The position numbers and the translations under genes were made by a program. Under the pieces are notes generated by a model. It saw only the letters and a program-made list of their open reading frames with translations, was not told the DNA's origin and searched no databases. This document shows positions 42,519 through 50,282 of a stretch of 64,000 nucleotides of DNA, piece after piece. How positions within the stretch are numbered: position 1 is the stretch's first letter; every line of letters begins with the position of its first letter. This DNA is from an uncultured Christensenella sp. (GTDB lineage Bacteria; Bacillota; Clostridia; Christensenellales; Borkfalkiaceae): positions 31,153 to 95,152 of the forward strand of contig CAJKUC010000009.1 of NCBI GenBank assembly GCA_905203015.1, read 5' to 3'.

Positions 42519-43211
42519 TTATTTCGTCCAGCCGTTCTGCGCCGCCCAGTTTGCTATCGTCTCTTCGCTTGTGGTGTTCACGATGTTTTCTGCAAGGGCA
42601 CGGCTTTCCTCCACGAGTTCCGCTCTCTGCAGTTCGAGCGCCGTAAGTTCCGCACCTTTCGCGTTCAGAATACGGGTGTTTATGCCGATCACGGTGAGCA
42701 TCAGAACGACGAGCGTGGCAAACGCGGCGATCATCGCTTTCGCGGCGGACGTAAGAGAATACGTTTCCGCCTCTTTCTGCGCTTCTTTAACGGCTTCGTT
42801 CTTTTTTTCGGGAACGAACACGGGCGCGGGCGCGTAGATTTCGCGCACGGCTTCCGCCTGCACGGGGGCAGCCGTCTGTTCCTGCACGTTATCGGAAAGC
42901 ACGCGGCGGAACGTATCTGCGGTGAAGAGTTCGCGCTGCTGTTGCGAAACGTTTACGCTGCGTTCTTCCGTTCTTGCGGGCTCCGCAGGCGCGGGAGTAA
43001 CGGGCGCAACCGGCACGGCGGGCGCAGCGTTAAAAGCGGGTGCGGACGGAGCGATTTCTTTCGCCTGTTCCGCATCGGAAAAAGTCTCGGAAAGTTGAAT
43101 TTCTTCCGCGTTCTGCAACTGTCTGTATCTCTCGCGAATCATCTCGTTGTGACGTTTCGCTTCTTCGGTTTGTACATTGTCGAGCGTTTGTGCTTCCCAT
43201 ACCGTAGTCAT
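42519..43211 (-). CDS. FtsL-like bitopic membrane protein
   Basis: 230 residues at the position of ftsL, between rsmH and the PBP. A long cytoplasmic part with a Pro/Ala-rich stretch (APAVPVAPVTPAPAEPA) precedes a single membrane helix near residue 160-180 (MIAAFATLVVLMLTVIGI). After it comes a short outside coiled coil (AELTALELQRAELVEESRALAE), as in FtsL or FtsB, and then TSEETIANWAAQNGW, like the FtsL end that reaches FtsQ. Common FtsL has only about 100-120 residues, so the cytoplasmic part is expanded. AGAGGAAA precedes the ATG. Confidence 0.72.
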   Translation of the reverse strand: MTTVWEAQTLDNVQTEEAKRHNEMIRERYRQLQNAEEIQLSETFSDAEQAKEIAPSAPAFNAAPAVPVAPVTPAPAEPARTEERSVNVSQQQRELFTADTFRRVLSDNVQEQTAAPVQAEAVREIYAPAPVFVPEKKNEAVKEAQKEAETYSLTSAAKAMIAAFATLVVLMLTVIGINTRILNAKGAELTALELQRAELVEESRALAENIVNTTSEETIANWAAQNGWTK

Positions 43212-43290
43212 TGCCGTTTCCTCTTCTACCGTTTTTCTTCTTTTACCAAAATTACCCTTCTTTTATTCTTTTGCTTTTGTTTTGCTTTTT

Positions 43291-44235
43291 TCAGATGATC
43301 CGTTCCGCCACGCGCAATTTCGCGCATTTGCTTCTCGAATTTTCCGCCACTTCTTTTTCGCTTGCCGTAATCGGCTTTTTCGTAATGATTTTCACTTCCT
43401 GCTTTTTCCCGCATACGCACACGGGGAAATTTTTAGGACAAGTGCACGGATTTTCAAGATACTTAAACGCTTCTTTCACCGCCCGATCTTCGAGGGAATG
43501 GAAGGTGAGAATCGCGATTCTGCCGCCCTTTTTCAGGCGTCTCGTCAGCCCGATCACAAGATCGTACAGCCCGTCGAGTTCGCCGTTCACCTCGATGCGG
43601 ATCGCCTGAAACGTTTTTCTCTCGCAGGGCGCGCCGCCGTAACGGAGTTTTGCGGGAATGCTCTTTTCTACGATCGAAGCCAGTTCGCCGCACGTTTTCA
43701 GCGGCTTTTCTTCTCTCGCGAGGCAGATGTTTCTGGCGATTCTTCCCGCGAACGCCTCTTCGCCGTAATCCTTAATGATTTTTGAAAGCCGCTCTTCGGA
43801 ATAGGTGTTCACCACCGCTTCCGCGTTCAGCGCCGCGCTTTCGTCCATACGCATATCGAGCGGCGCTTCTTTCGCCCGATAGGAAAATCCTCTTTTCGGA
43901 TCGTCGATCTGATGGGAAGACACCCCGTAATCGAGAATCACGCCGTCAAGAAAATCCACGCCTTCTTCATCCAACACTTTCGCATAATCTTTATAATTGG
44001 ATTTATGAAGGGAAAACCTTCCTTCAAACGGGGAAAGCCTTTCTTTCGCCGCCGCAAGGGCTTCGTCGTCGAGATCCGTGGCGATCAGTCTTCCGTCGGG
44101 AGCCGTCCGCTTTAAGATTTCATACGAATGTCCGCCTCCGCCCACCGTGCCGTCGAAATACACGCCGCCGCTTTTTAAAGCAAGATTTTCCATGCACTCT
44201 TCCAGCATAACGGGAATATGGGAAAAATTCTGCAT
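43291..44235 (-). CDS. rsmH: 16S rRNA (cytosine(1402)-N(4))-methyltransferase
   Basis: Methylates C1402 of 16S rRNA with S-adenosylmethionine. 314 residues: FSHIPVMLEECMENL, GTVGGGGHSYEIL (SAM site), DLDDEALAAAKERL, ILDYGVSSHQIDDPKRGFSY and ILTFHSLEDRAVKEAFK. AAGGCGG precedes the ATG. Second gene of the dcw cluster, after mraZ. Confidence 0.98.
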   Translation of the reverse strand: MQNFSHIPVMLEECMENLALKSGGVYFDGTVGGGGHSYEILKRTAPDGRLIATDLDDEALAAAKERLSPFEGRFSLHKSNYKDYAKVLDEEGVDFLDGVILDYGVSSHQIDDPKRGFSYRAKEAPLDMRMDESAALNAEAVVNTYSEERLSKIIKDYGEEAFAGRIARNICLAREEKPLKTCGELASIVEKSIPAKLRYGGAPCERKTFQAIRIEVNGELDGLYDLVIGLTRRLKKGGRIAILTFHSLEDRAVKEAFKYLENPCTCPKNFPVCVCGKKQEVKIITKKPITASEKEVAENSRSKCAKLRVAERII

Positions 44236-44267
44236 CTTTACGCCGCCTTACGCGCTTTCGCGCTCTT

Positions 44268-44699
44268 TTATATGCCGAGTTTTTTAAGTTCGGTATCGTA
44301 ATCGACGTTTTCGGTGATTTCGCGGTACTTTTCAGCCGCCCAGATTTCAAGGCGTTTGCCGCGCCCCACCGTTACGATGTCCTTTTTGATTCCCGCGATC
44401 TGTTTGAGTTTCGGGGGAAGCGTCACTCTGCCCTGCGCGTCCTCTTCCGCCGGATAAATGCTGCTGAACACCATCAGCGAAACGGGACTCGCTTCGGAAA
44501 CGCGTTCTTCCGCAAGAGAAGCGAGCGATTCTTCAAGCACGCTGTCGGGGAAAAGGCAGATACTGCCGGAAAGTCCGCGGACGAAACTGTACGTTTTTTC
44601 GGGATACGTTTCCAAGCCCTTTTTGAACTTGGCCGGTATCCTGAAACGGCCCTTGTCGTCGATCTGATGTTCGTACGAGCCGAAGAACAGCGCCTCCAT
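44268..44699 (-). CDS. mraZ: transcriptional regulator MraZ
   Basis: 143 residues with two SpoVT/AbrB-like halves: SYEHQIDDKGRFRIPAKFKK and YPAEEDAQGRVTLPPKLKQ. MraZ binds repeats in its own promoter and represses or tunes the dcw operon. GGGGGTAAG precedes the ATG. The promoter at 44731-44759 contains repeated TGGT motifs that fit MraZ autoregulation. Confidence 0.97.
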   Translation of the reverse strand: MEALFFGSYEHQIDDKGRFRIPAKFKKGLETYPEKTYSFVRGLSGSICLFPDSVLEESLASLAEERVSEASPVSLMVFSSIYPAEEDAQGRVTLPPKLKQIAGIKKDIVTVGRGKRLEIWAAEKYREITENVDYDTELKKLGI

Positions 44700-44723
44700 A
44701 GACTTACCCCCTTTTTTGGATTA

Positions 44724-44759
44724 CGACCAAATTATACGACCATTTTTAACCACTGTCAA
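44724..44759 (-). promoter_or_regulatory. dcw promoter with putative MraZ boxes
   Basis: TTGACA (44754-44759) and TATAAT (44731-44736) are both perfect, with a 17-bp spacer. TGGT repeats on the minus strand occur at 44749-44752, 44739-44742 and 44726-44729, and another AAAAATGGTC lies upstream at 44807-44816. Their spacing (10 and 13 bp) suits a repeat-binding ring protein such as MraZ. Confidence 0.8.
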
Positions 44760-44824
44760 CTATTTTTTATGAATTTTTTTTCAAAAACGGCGTTTTGAGG
44801 AAAAATTGACCATTTTTGCCCCTT

Positions 44825-45718
44825 TCAGGACAATGTGTCCACAAACGAATGTTCGTAAAAATCCTTGTTTTTTCGTTTTCCGCTCCCCACAAACAATACT
44901 TTTCCATCCGAAGAAACGTTTTCCTCCGAAAAATCAACGTTGTGGTCAGGAATGGTTACGCAATAAGCGCTTTTTTCCGTACCGCCGTTATCCGCCTTAT
45001 CCTCACCGCTCTTTACGCGGCGGGATGCGAGAATACAGGCAAGACGCCGCGCCGTTCTCTCGTTCCCGTCGTATACGGGGCAGCCGTAAAAATCGGCAAT
45101 CGCTTTTTTCACGTAAGCGTAATGCGTACACCCCAGCACAACGAAAGAAAATTTGCGGGCAGGCAGACCGGAAGTGTATAATTTCGCGCTTCCCCTGCCG
45201 TTCGTATCTTCGATTATTGCCGCGAGATCGTCGCAGGGATAAGGCAGAAAACGTACGGCGGGATACAACGTGCGGGCACGGCGCAGAAGAGAGGCGAAAA
45301 ATTCGCTGGAATACGTGGAGCGCGTAACGAGAACAAGCCCCTCCCCGCCGTGTTTGCCGGCCGAAAGAAGAGGCGGATAAGATCCTAGGATAGGAAAAGG
45401 GTACATATTACGTAACGCGCGCGCGCAATGCGCCGTGGCGGTGTTGCAGGCAAGCACAAGCGCTTTCGGGCGATATTCCGTAAGCGTTTCCGCCGCTTCG
45501 TATACGTACGCTTTCACCGCTTCTTCCGGAAGATTGCCGTAAGGCGCGCGCTCGTTATCGCCGTAATACACAAACTTCTCGTCGGGCAGAATCCGCCGAC
45601 AGGCGAACAATACGTTCAAGCCGCCGATTCCGCTGTCGAAAAGGCATACGGAACGGGAAAAATCGGGCGTTTGCGGACGGGCAGAAGAAAAATTTTCGCA
45701 TTTTTCGGCGATTTTCAT
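44825..45718 (-). CDS. murI: glutamate racemase
   Basis: Makes D-Glu for peptidoglycan. 297 residues: VCLFDSGIGGLNVLFAC, YYGDNERAPYG, LACNTATAHCARAL (first catalytic Cys) and VVLGCTHYAYVKKAI (second catalytic Cys). ATG 45718 has AAGGGGGT upstream; an extension to 45838 would overlap the rpsT promoter and is rejected. A Lys/Asp-rich tail of about 45 residues follows the usual end. It is divergent from rpsT. Confidence 0.94.
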   Translation of the reverse strand: MKIAEKCENFSSARPQTPDFSRSVCLFDSGIGGLNVLFACRRILPDEKFVYYGDNERAPYGNLPEEAVKAYVYEAAETLTEYRPKALVLACNTATAHCARALRNMYPFPILGSYPPLLSAGKHGGEGLVLVTRSTYSSEFFASLLRRARTLYPAVRFLPYPCDDLAAIIEDTNGRGSAKLYTSGLPARKFSFVVLGCTHYAYVKKAIADFYGCPVYDGNERTARRLACILASRRVKSGEDKADNGGTEKSAYCVTIPDHNVDFSEENVSSDGKVLFVGSGKRKNKDFYEHSFVDTLS

Positions 45719-45739
45719 AAAGAACCCCCTTAAAAACAG

Positions 45740-45768
45740 TTTACAATACTTTTCTTTTATGCTAAAAT
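45740..45768 (+). promoter_or_regulatory. promoter of rpsT
   Basis: TTTACA (45740-45745) and TAAAAT (45763-45768), 17-bp spacer, with TGC just before the -10 box. The leader is about 95 nt. Confidence 0.75.
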
Positions 45769-45868
45769 AAACTACGCAATTCGTTTGAGCCGTGCGTTCC
45801 GCGATAACATAGCGACCGCAGGCAAGGCGAAAAATCACAGAAAATATTTACAGTGCAAGGAGAATATC

Positions 45869-46132
45869 ATGCCTAATATCAAATCCGCGAAAAAGAGAGT
45901 TTTGGTTGCAGAGAAAAAAGCCGCCGCAAACAAGGCGATCAAATCGCAAATGAAAACCCAGATCAAAAAATTCCTCGCTACCGTAGAAGCGGGCGACAAG
46001 GAAGAAGCGAAGAAAGTATATTCCGAAACCGTTTCCGTAATCGATTCCACCGCTTCCAAGGGCGTTATCCACAAGAATTGCGCCAACAACAAAAAAGCGA
46101 AACTGGCGAAGAAACTGGAGGCTATGGCGTAA
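45869..46132 (+). CDS. rpsT: 30S ribosomal protein S20
   Basis: 87 residues, Lys/Ala-rich helical protein that binds 16S rRNA: MPNIKSAKKRVLVAEKKAA, IKSQMKTQIKKFL and the C-terminal SKGVIHKNCANNKKAKLAKKL. AAGGAGA precedes ATG 45869; the longer ORF from 45785 runs through the leader. Single-gene unit with a terminator at 46208. Confidence 0.97.
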   Translation: MPNIKSAKKRVLVAEKKAAANKAIKSQMKTQIKKFLATVEAGDKEEAKKVYSETVSVIDSTASKGVIHKNCANNKKAKLAKKLEAMA

Positions 46133-46207
46133 ACCGCCCTATCCTCCCTCTTTCCGCACGATAAGCGAAAGAATTTATCCGCCGTATCACGGCTTTATAT
46201 GAATATG

Positions 46208-46237
46208 CGGTTCTGCCCTGCGGTAGAACTGTTTTTT
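46208..46237 (+). terminator. terminator downstream of rpsT
   Basis: CGGTTCT and AGAACTG pair over 7 positions (one wobble) around a 10-nt loop, followed by T6 (46232-46237). From here to about 46430 I see no gene or other signal. Confidence 0.65.
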
Positions 46238-46438
46238 CGTACCCGACGCGTTCGGATTTTCCACGGCGCGGCGGGTATTTTCGTGCCTTTTTTCCTTTTT
46301 CGGATCGCTGCCACCGATTTCGTTTTTCCGCATCGTTTTCCCGCCCTGCTTTCATACGATTCCCGCACGCGTTCGCCAAGCAAAAACCGCATAAAAAATT
46401 TTTCCGTTATTTTTTAAAAAACACGAAAAAACGCCTTT

Positions 46439-46514
46439 CAAACGTTTGACAAACCGATACAAATTTAATATAATCTTATCCGTTGGTTTATTTTAACTAA
46501 ACTTTTGGTTTATT
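46439..46514 (+). promoter_or_regulatory. promoter and operators of the HTH-cupin/pot operon
   Basis: TTGACA (46446-46451), 17-bp spacer and TATAAT (46469-46474) are all consensus. A perfect 10-bp palindrome CAAACGTTTG (46439-46448) overlaps the -35 box. Just after the expected start of transcription TTGGTTTATT is repeated directly at 46483-46492 and 46505-46514, 22 bp or two helical turns apart. These look like binding sites for the regulator encoded next. Confidence 0.75.
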
Positions 46515-46537
46515 ATCAGCAGACAAAGGAACTTTTT

Positions 46538-47071
46538 ATGGATTTAGGCGAAAAAATAAAATCGATGCGACATCAGAAGGGGCTTACCCAGGAAGAACTC
46601 GCCAATCGGTGCGAGTTGACGAAAGGCTACATTTCACAACTCGAAAACAATCTGAACAGCCCTTCCATCGCCACGCTTACGGATATTCTTTCCGCGCTCG
46701 GCAGCAATCTTGCGGAATTTTTCCGCGAAGAGAAAGACGAAAAAGTGGTGTTTACCAAAGAAGAGTTTATCGAAAAAGACAGCGACGGCGTTCTTTTCCG
46801 CTGGCTGATTCCCAATGCGCAGAAAAACATGATGGAACCGGTGATGATCGAACTGAAGCAAAATACCTCCACCGCAGAAGATTTTCCCCATGAAGGCGAA
46901 GAATTCGGGTTTGTGCTGGAAGGCAAAATCGCCGTCAGGATCGGAAAAAAAGATTACCTATGCAAAAAGGGCGAAGCGTTTTATTATTCCGCTTCTCTGC
47001 CCCACGCGATCGTAAATCGCGGCAGCGGCACGGCTAAGTTTCTGTGGATTTCCACGCCCCCCAATTTCTGA
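46538..47071 (+). CDS. XRE-type HTH regulator with C-terminal cupin domain
   Basis: 177 residues. The N-terminal helix-turn-helix reads LGEKIKSMRHQKGLTQEELA and LTKGYISQLENNLNSPS; the C-terminal cupin reads TSTAEDFPHEGEEFGFVLEGK and KKGEAFYYSASLPHAIVN. This architecture (PuuR-like) often precedes potABCD in Bacillota and probably senses polyamines or a related metabolite. ATG 46538 has AAAGGAAC upstream. potA starts 36 nt after its stop, so it leads the operon and is probably autoregulated. Confidence 0.92.
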   Translation: MDLGEKIKSMRHQKGLTQEELANRCELTKGYISQLENNLNSPSIATLTDILSALGSNLAEFFREEKDEKVVFTKEEFIEKDSDGVLFRWLIPNAQKNMMEPVMIELKQNTSTAEDFPHEGEEFGFVLEGKIAVRIGKKDYLCKKGEAFYYSASLPHAIVNRGSGTAKFLWISTPPNF

Positions 47072-47107
47072 TATTTTTTTGATATATTATCGCGGAGATA
47101 TTTCACT

Positions 47108-48622
47108 ATGGATAAAAACACTTCTCGTATCATCGAACTCGTCGGCGTATCAAAAGGCTACGACGGCGCTCAGGTAATCGACAACATCAATTTTTATGTG
47201 CGAAAGGGAGAATTCGTTACGCTGCTCGGTCCTTCGGGCTGCGGCAAAACCACCACTTTGCGCATGATCGCGGGCTTTGAACTTCCCGACGAAGGCAAAA
47301 TTCTTTTAAACGGCGAAGACATTTCCCTTCTTCCGCCGAACAAACGCCCCGTAAATACGGTATTTCAGAAATACGCGCTTTTCCCCCACCTCAACGTTTT
47401 CGACAACGTTGCTTTCGGCCTGAAACTCAAACGCGTTGAAACCACGTGCGCCGATAAAAAAGGCGAAACGAAAACGAAACTCGTTCCCCTTTCCAAAACG
47501 GAAATCAAAGAAAAGGTGAAAAAAGCGTTGGAGGTGGTGGACCTCGAAGGTTTTGAAAAACGCTCGATTTCCACGCTTTCGGGCGGTCAGCAACAGCGTA
47601 TTGCCATCGCGCGCGCCATCATCAACGAGCCCGAAATTCTTCTTCTCGACGAGCCTCTCGGCGCCCTCGATCTGAAAATGAGAAAGGAAATGCAACTGGA
47701 ACTGAAAGCCATGCACGAGCGCCTCGGCATCACCTTTATCTACGTGACGCACGATCAGGAAGAAGCCCTCACGATGTCCGATACGATCATCGTTATGTCC
47801 GACGGCTATATTCAGCAGATCGGCACGCCGGAAGATATCTACAACGAGCCGAAAAACGCGTTCGTTGCGGACTTTATCGGCGAAAGCAATATCTTCACGG
47901 GCGTGATGCCCGCGGACAATCTCGTTCGTTTCTGCGGCAAAGCCTTCCCCTGCGAAGACGGCGGATTTGAAAAGGACGAGCCGGTAGACGTAGTCGTCCG
48001 CCCCGAAGACATTAAGGTGGGCGCGCCCGAAAACGGACAACTCAAAGGCAAAGTCACCTCCGTGATCTTCAAAGGAATCCACTATCAGATCCTGGTGCAA
48101 TGCGGTAGATACGAAATCGAAGTGCGCAGCACCGTAGCGCCCGCCGTGGGCGACACCGTAGGGCTTTCCGTTTTGCCTGACGGAATCCACGTAATGAAAA
48201 AAGTATTCCGCGTAAACCGTTTCACGGGCGTTATCACGAAGAAAAACACCGTGGAATTCGGCGACGGAGAATTCGAGTGCGACGTAACGCAACTGTATAA
48301 AGGCTCGCACCTCGACGAAGAAGGATACCTTATCACCGCCAAGGGAGAAAAAATCGATCTTACGGGCGTGGAAGTGAACGTGGAAGTGGGTTTGCACGAC
48401 ATCACCATGAGCGACGATCCCGACGAAGGCGGCGCACGCGGACACATCATTTCTTTGATTTACAAAAGCGAATACTACCGCTACATCGTGCGCACGGAAA
48501 ACGAAGAAGATTACGTGCTTGCCTGCGAAGATCTGTGGAACGAAAACGACCACGTAAGCCTCGTGATTCCGAAAGATAAGATCCGCCTTACGCTGAAATC
48601 TACGGAGGAAAAAGCGCAATGA
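47108..48622 (+). CDS. potA: spermidine/putrescine ABC transporter ATPase, with enlarged C-terminus
   Basis: ATPase of the polyamine importer. 504 residues against about 350-380 for common PotA. The ATPase occupies about 1-250: Walker A GPSGCGKTTTLRM, TLSGGQQQRIAIARAI, LLLDEPLGALD, and YVTHDQEEALTMSD. A TOBE-type domain follows (VVVRPEDIKVG), and then a second segment with the same theme (VEVGLHDITM, GHIISLIYKSEYYRYIVRTE), so the regulatory region appears duplicated. A short insert (ADKKGETKTKLVPL) lies in the helical part. The last codons overlap potB. Confidence 0.95.
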   Translation: MDKNTSRIIELVGVSKGYDGAQVIDNINFYVRKGEFVTLLGPSGCGKTTTLRMIAGFELPDEGKILLNGEDISLLPPNKRPVNTVFQKYALFPHLNVFDNVAFGLKLKRVETTCADKKGETKTKLVPLSKTEIKEKVKKALEVVDLEGFEKRSISTLSGGQQQRIAIARAIINEPEILLLDEPLGALDLKMRKEMQLELKAMHERLGITFIYVTHDQEEALTMSDTIIVMSDGYIQQIGTPEDIYNEPKNAFVADFIGESNIFTGVMPADNLVRFCGKAFPCEDGGFEKDEPVDVVVRPEDIKVGAPENGQLKGKVTSVIFKGIHYQILVQCGRYEIEVRSTVAPAVGDTVGLSVLPDGIHVMKKVFRVNRFTGVITKKNTVEFGDGEFECDVTQLYKGSHLDEEGYLITAKGEKIDLTGVEVNVEVGLHDITMSDDPDEGGARGHIISLIYKSEYYRYIVRTENEEDYVLACEDLWNENDHVSLVIPKDKIRLTLKSTEEKAQ

Positions 48623-49437
48623 AGAAAAAAGTGCGTTTTTCGAGAAGTTGGCTGGCTTTGCCCTACGCGCTGTTTCTGGCGGTGTTCGTGGTGGTGCCCC
48701 TCTTCTTTATCGTATACTACGCTTTCCGCGACGACGTGACGGGCGAACTGACCTTCGGAAATTTCAAGGCGTTTTTCACCTCTCCCGTCAATCTGAAAGT
48801 GGCGGGACGCAGCCTTCTTATTTCCTTTTTAAGCACTGCGGTGTGCCTTCTGATCGCCTATCCCGTGGCATATATCATCGCGCGTTGCAAACTGAAAAAC
48901 AAGTCGGCGTTACTTCTGCTTTTCATCGTTCCCATGTGGGTAAACTTCGTTCTGCGGATCAACGCGCTTAAAGAACTGCTCGACTGGATGGGGCTGATCA
49001 ATAAATCGACGGGCTGGGATATTTTCAACACAGTACTCGGTATGGTGTACGATTTCCTGCCGTTTATGATCCTGCCGATCTACACCACGATTTTAAAAAT
49101 AGACAAGAGTTACCTCGAAGCGGCGAAAGACCTCGGCGCGACGGAAGCGAAAGCCTTTTTGAAAGTGACTCTTCCCCTTTCCAAAGCGGGCATCGCCAGC
49201 GGCATTTCGATGGTGTTTCTTCCCTCGATGACGAACTACGTGGTATCGAACTGGATGACGAACAACAAAGTGACGATCATCGGCGATTTTATCGACGGCG
49301 CGTTTTTAAACGACGTATGGGGCGCGGGAAGCGTAACGGCGATTATCCTGCTTCTTGCGATGTTCCTCTTCACGTGGCTGACGGGCGGCTTTAAAGAAGA
49401 CGATTCGGGCGCGGCGAAAGCCAAGGGTTTGTGGTGA
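48619..49437 (+). CDS. potB: spermidine/putrescine ABC transporter permease
   Basis: 272 residues, six membrane helices starting with LALPYALFLAVFVVVPLFFI. The EAA loop that contacts PotA is EAAKDLGATEAKAFLKVTLP. The C-terminal cytoplasmic tail is short and charged. The ATG overlaps the potA stop (ATGA). Confidence 0.95.
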   Translation: MKKKVRFSRSWLALPYALFLAVFVVVPLFFIVYYAFRDDVTGELTFGNFKAFFTSPVNLKVAGRSLLISFLSTAVCLLIAYPVAYIIARCKLKNKSALLLLFIVPMWVNFVLRINALKELLDWMGLINKSTGWDIFNTVLGMVYDFLPFMILPIYTTILKIDKSYLEAAKDLGATEAKAFLKVTLPLSKAGIASGISMVFLPSMTNYVVSNWMTNNKVTIIGDFIDGAFLNDVWGAGSVTAIILLLAMFLFTWLTGGFKEDDSGAAKAKGLW

Positions 49438-49454
49438 AACAAGGAGATACGATT

Positions 49455-50276
49455 ATGAAAAAAGCGGGTAAAATTTTAAAAATCGTCTTTATCCTTCTGA
49501 TTCTGGCGTTTATCTACGCCCCCATCGTGCTTCTGACGATTTATTCTTTCAACGCAAGCAATTCCATAAAAACCTGGACGGGATTTTCTTTCCGCCACTA
49601 TCAATATTTCTTTAATTTTTCAAACGATCCGCTGCCCACCGTGCTTTCCACGTTGCTTCTCGCGCTGATCGTAGCCACTCTTTCCACCGTTCTCGGTACG
49701 GCGGGCGCGATCGGGATTTTCTATTCAAAGAAAAAAAAGTCGGCGGTATTATCAGGCGTGAGCCGTATTCCCGTAATCAACGCGGACGTGGTGACGGCGA
49801 TTTCCTTCGTGCTTTTAATCGTGGCGCTGAAAATCGATAAATCCACGTTCATTCCGCTCGTCGTAGGGCAGATGGTGCTCTGTACGCCCTTCGTCGTGCT
49901 GTCGGTGATTCCGAAACTCAAACAGATGGACAATTCTCTTTACGAAGCCGCGCTCGATCTCGGCGCAACGCCCGCAAAAGCGTTGTTTTCCGTGATCATC
50001 CCGCAGATTCTGCCGGGAATCGTCTCGGGATTTCTTCTCGCCGTAACGTTATCGCTAGACGACTACGTGGTGGCGGCGTATACGAAACCCGATACGTTCC
50101 ACACGATCAGCACGCACATTTATTCGCTGACGAAAGGCAAAAAAGCCCCTCAGATCAAAGCATCATACCGCGCGTTCACCGCGATCGTATTTCTTCTTAT
50201 CGTTATCGCCGTAAGCACGGCGAACATCATTGCGATCAAAAAATCGAAAAAATCGGATAATTCCAAAGGAGTATAA
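49455..50276 (+). CDS. potC: spermidine/putrescine ABC transporter permease
   Basis: 273 residues, six membrane helices (KIVFILLILAFIYAPIVLL first). EAA loop EAALDLGATPAKALFSVIIP, then SLDDYVVAAY as is usual for PotC. ATG 49455 has AAGGAG eight bases upstream; the longer ORF from 49431 would begin inside potB. The C-terminus is Lys/Ser-rich. Confidence 0.95.
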   Translation: MKKAGKILKIVFILLILAFIYAPIVLLTIYSFNASNSIKTWTGFSFRHYQYFFNFSNDPLPTVLSTLLLALIVATLSTVLGTAGAIGIFYSKKKKSAVLSGVSRIPVINADVVTAISFVLLIVALKIDKSTFIPLVVGQMVLCTPFVVLSVIPKLKQMDNSLYEAALDLGATPAKALFSVIIPQILPGIVSGFLLAVTLSLDDYVVAAYTKPDTFHTISTHIYSLTKGKKAPQIKASYRAFTAIVFLLIVIAVSTANIIAIKKSKKSDNSKGV

Positions 50277-50282
50277 AAAACA

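Noticed and set aside
47306..48619. 437-codon minus-strand ORF opposite potA
   Set aside because: Phe/His/Val-rich antisense shadow of potA.
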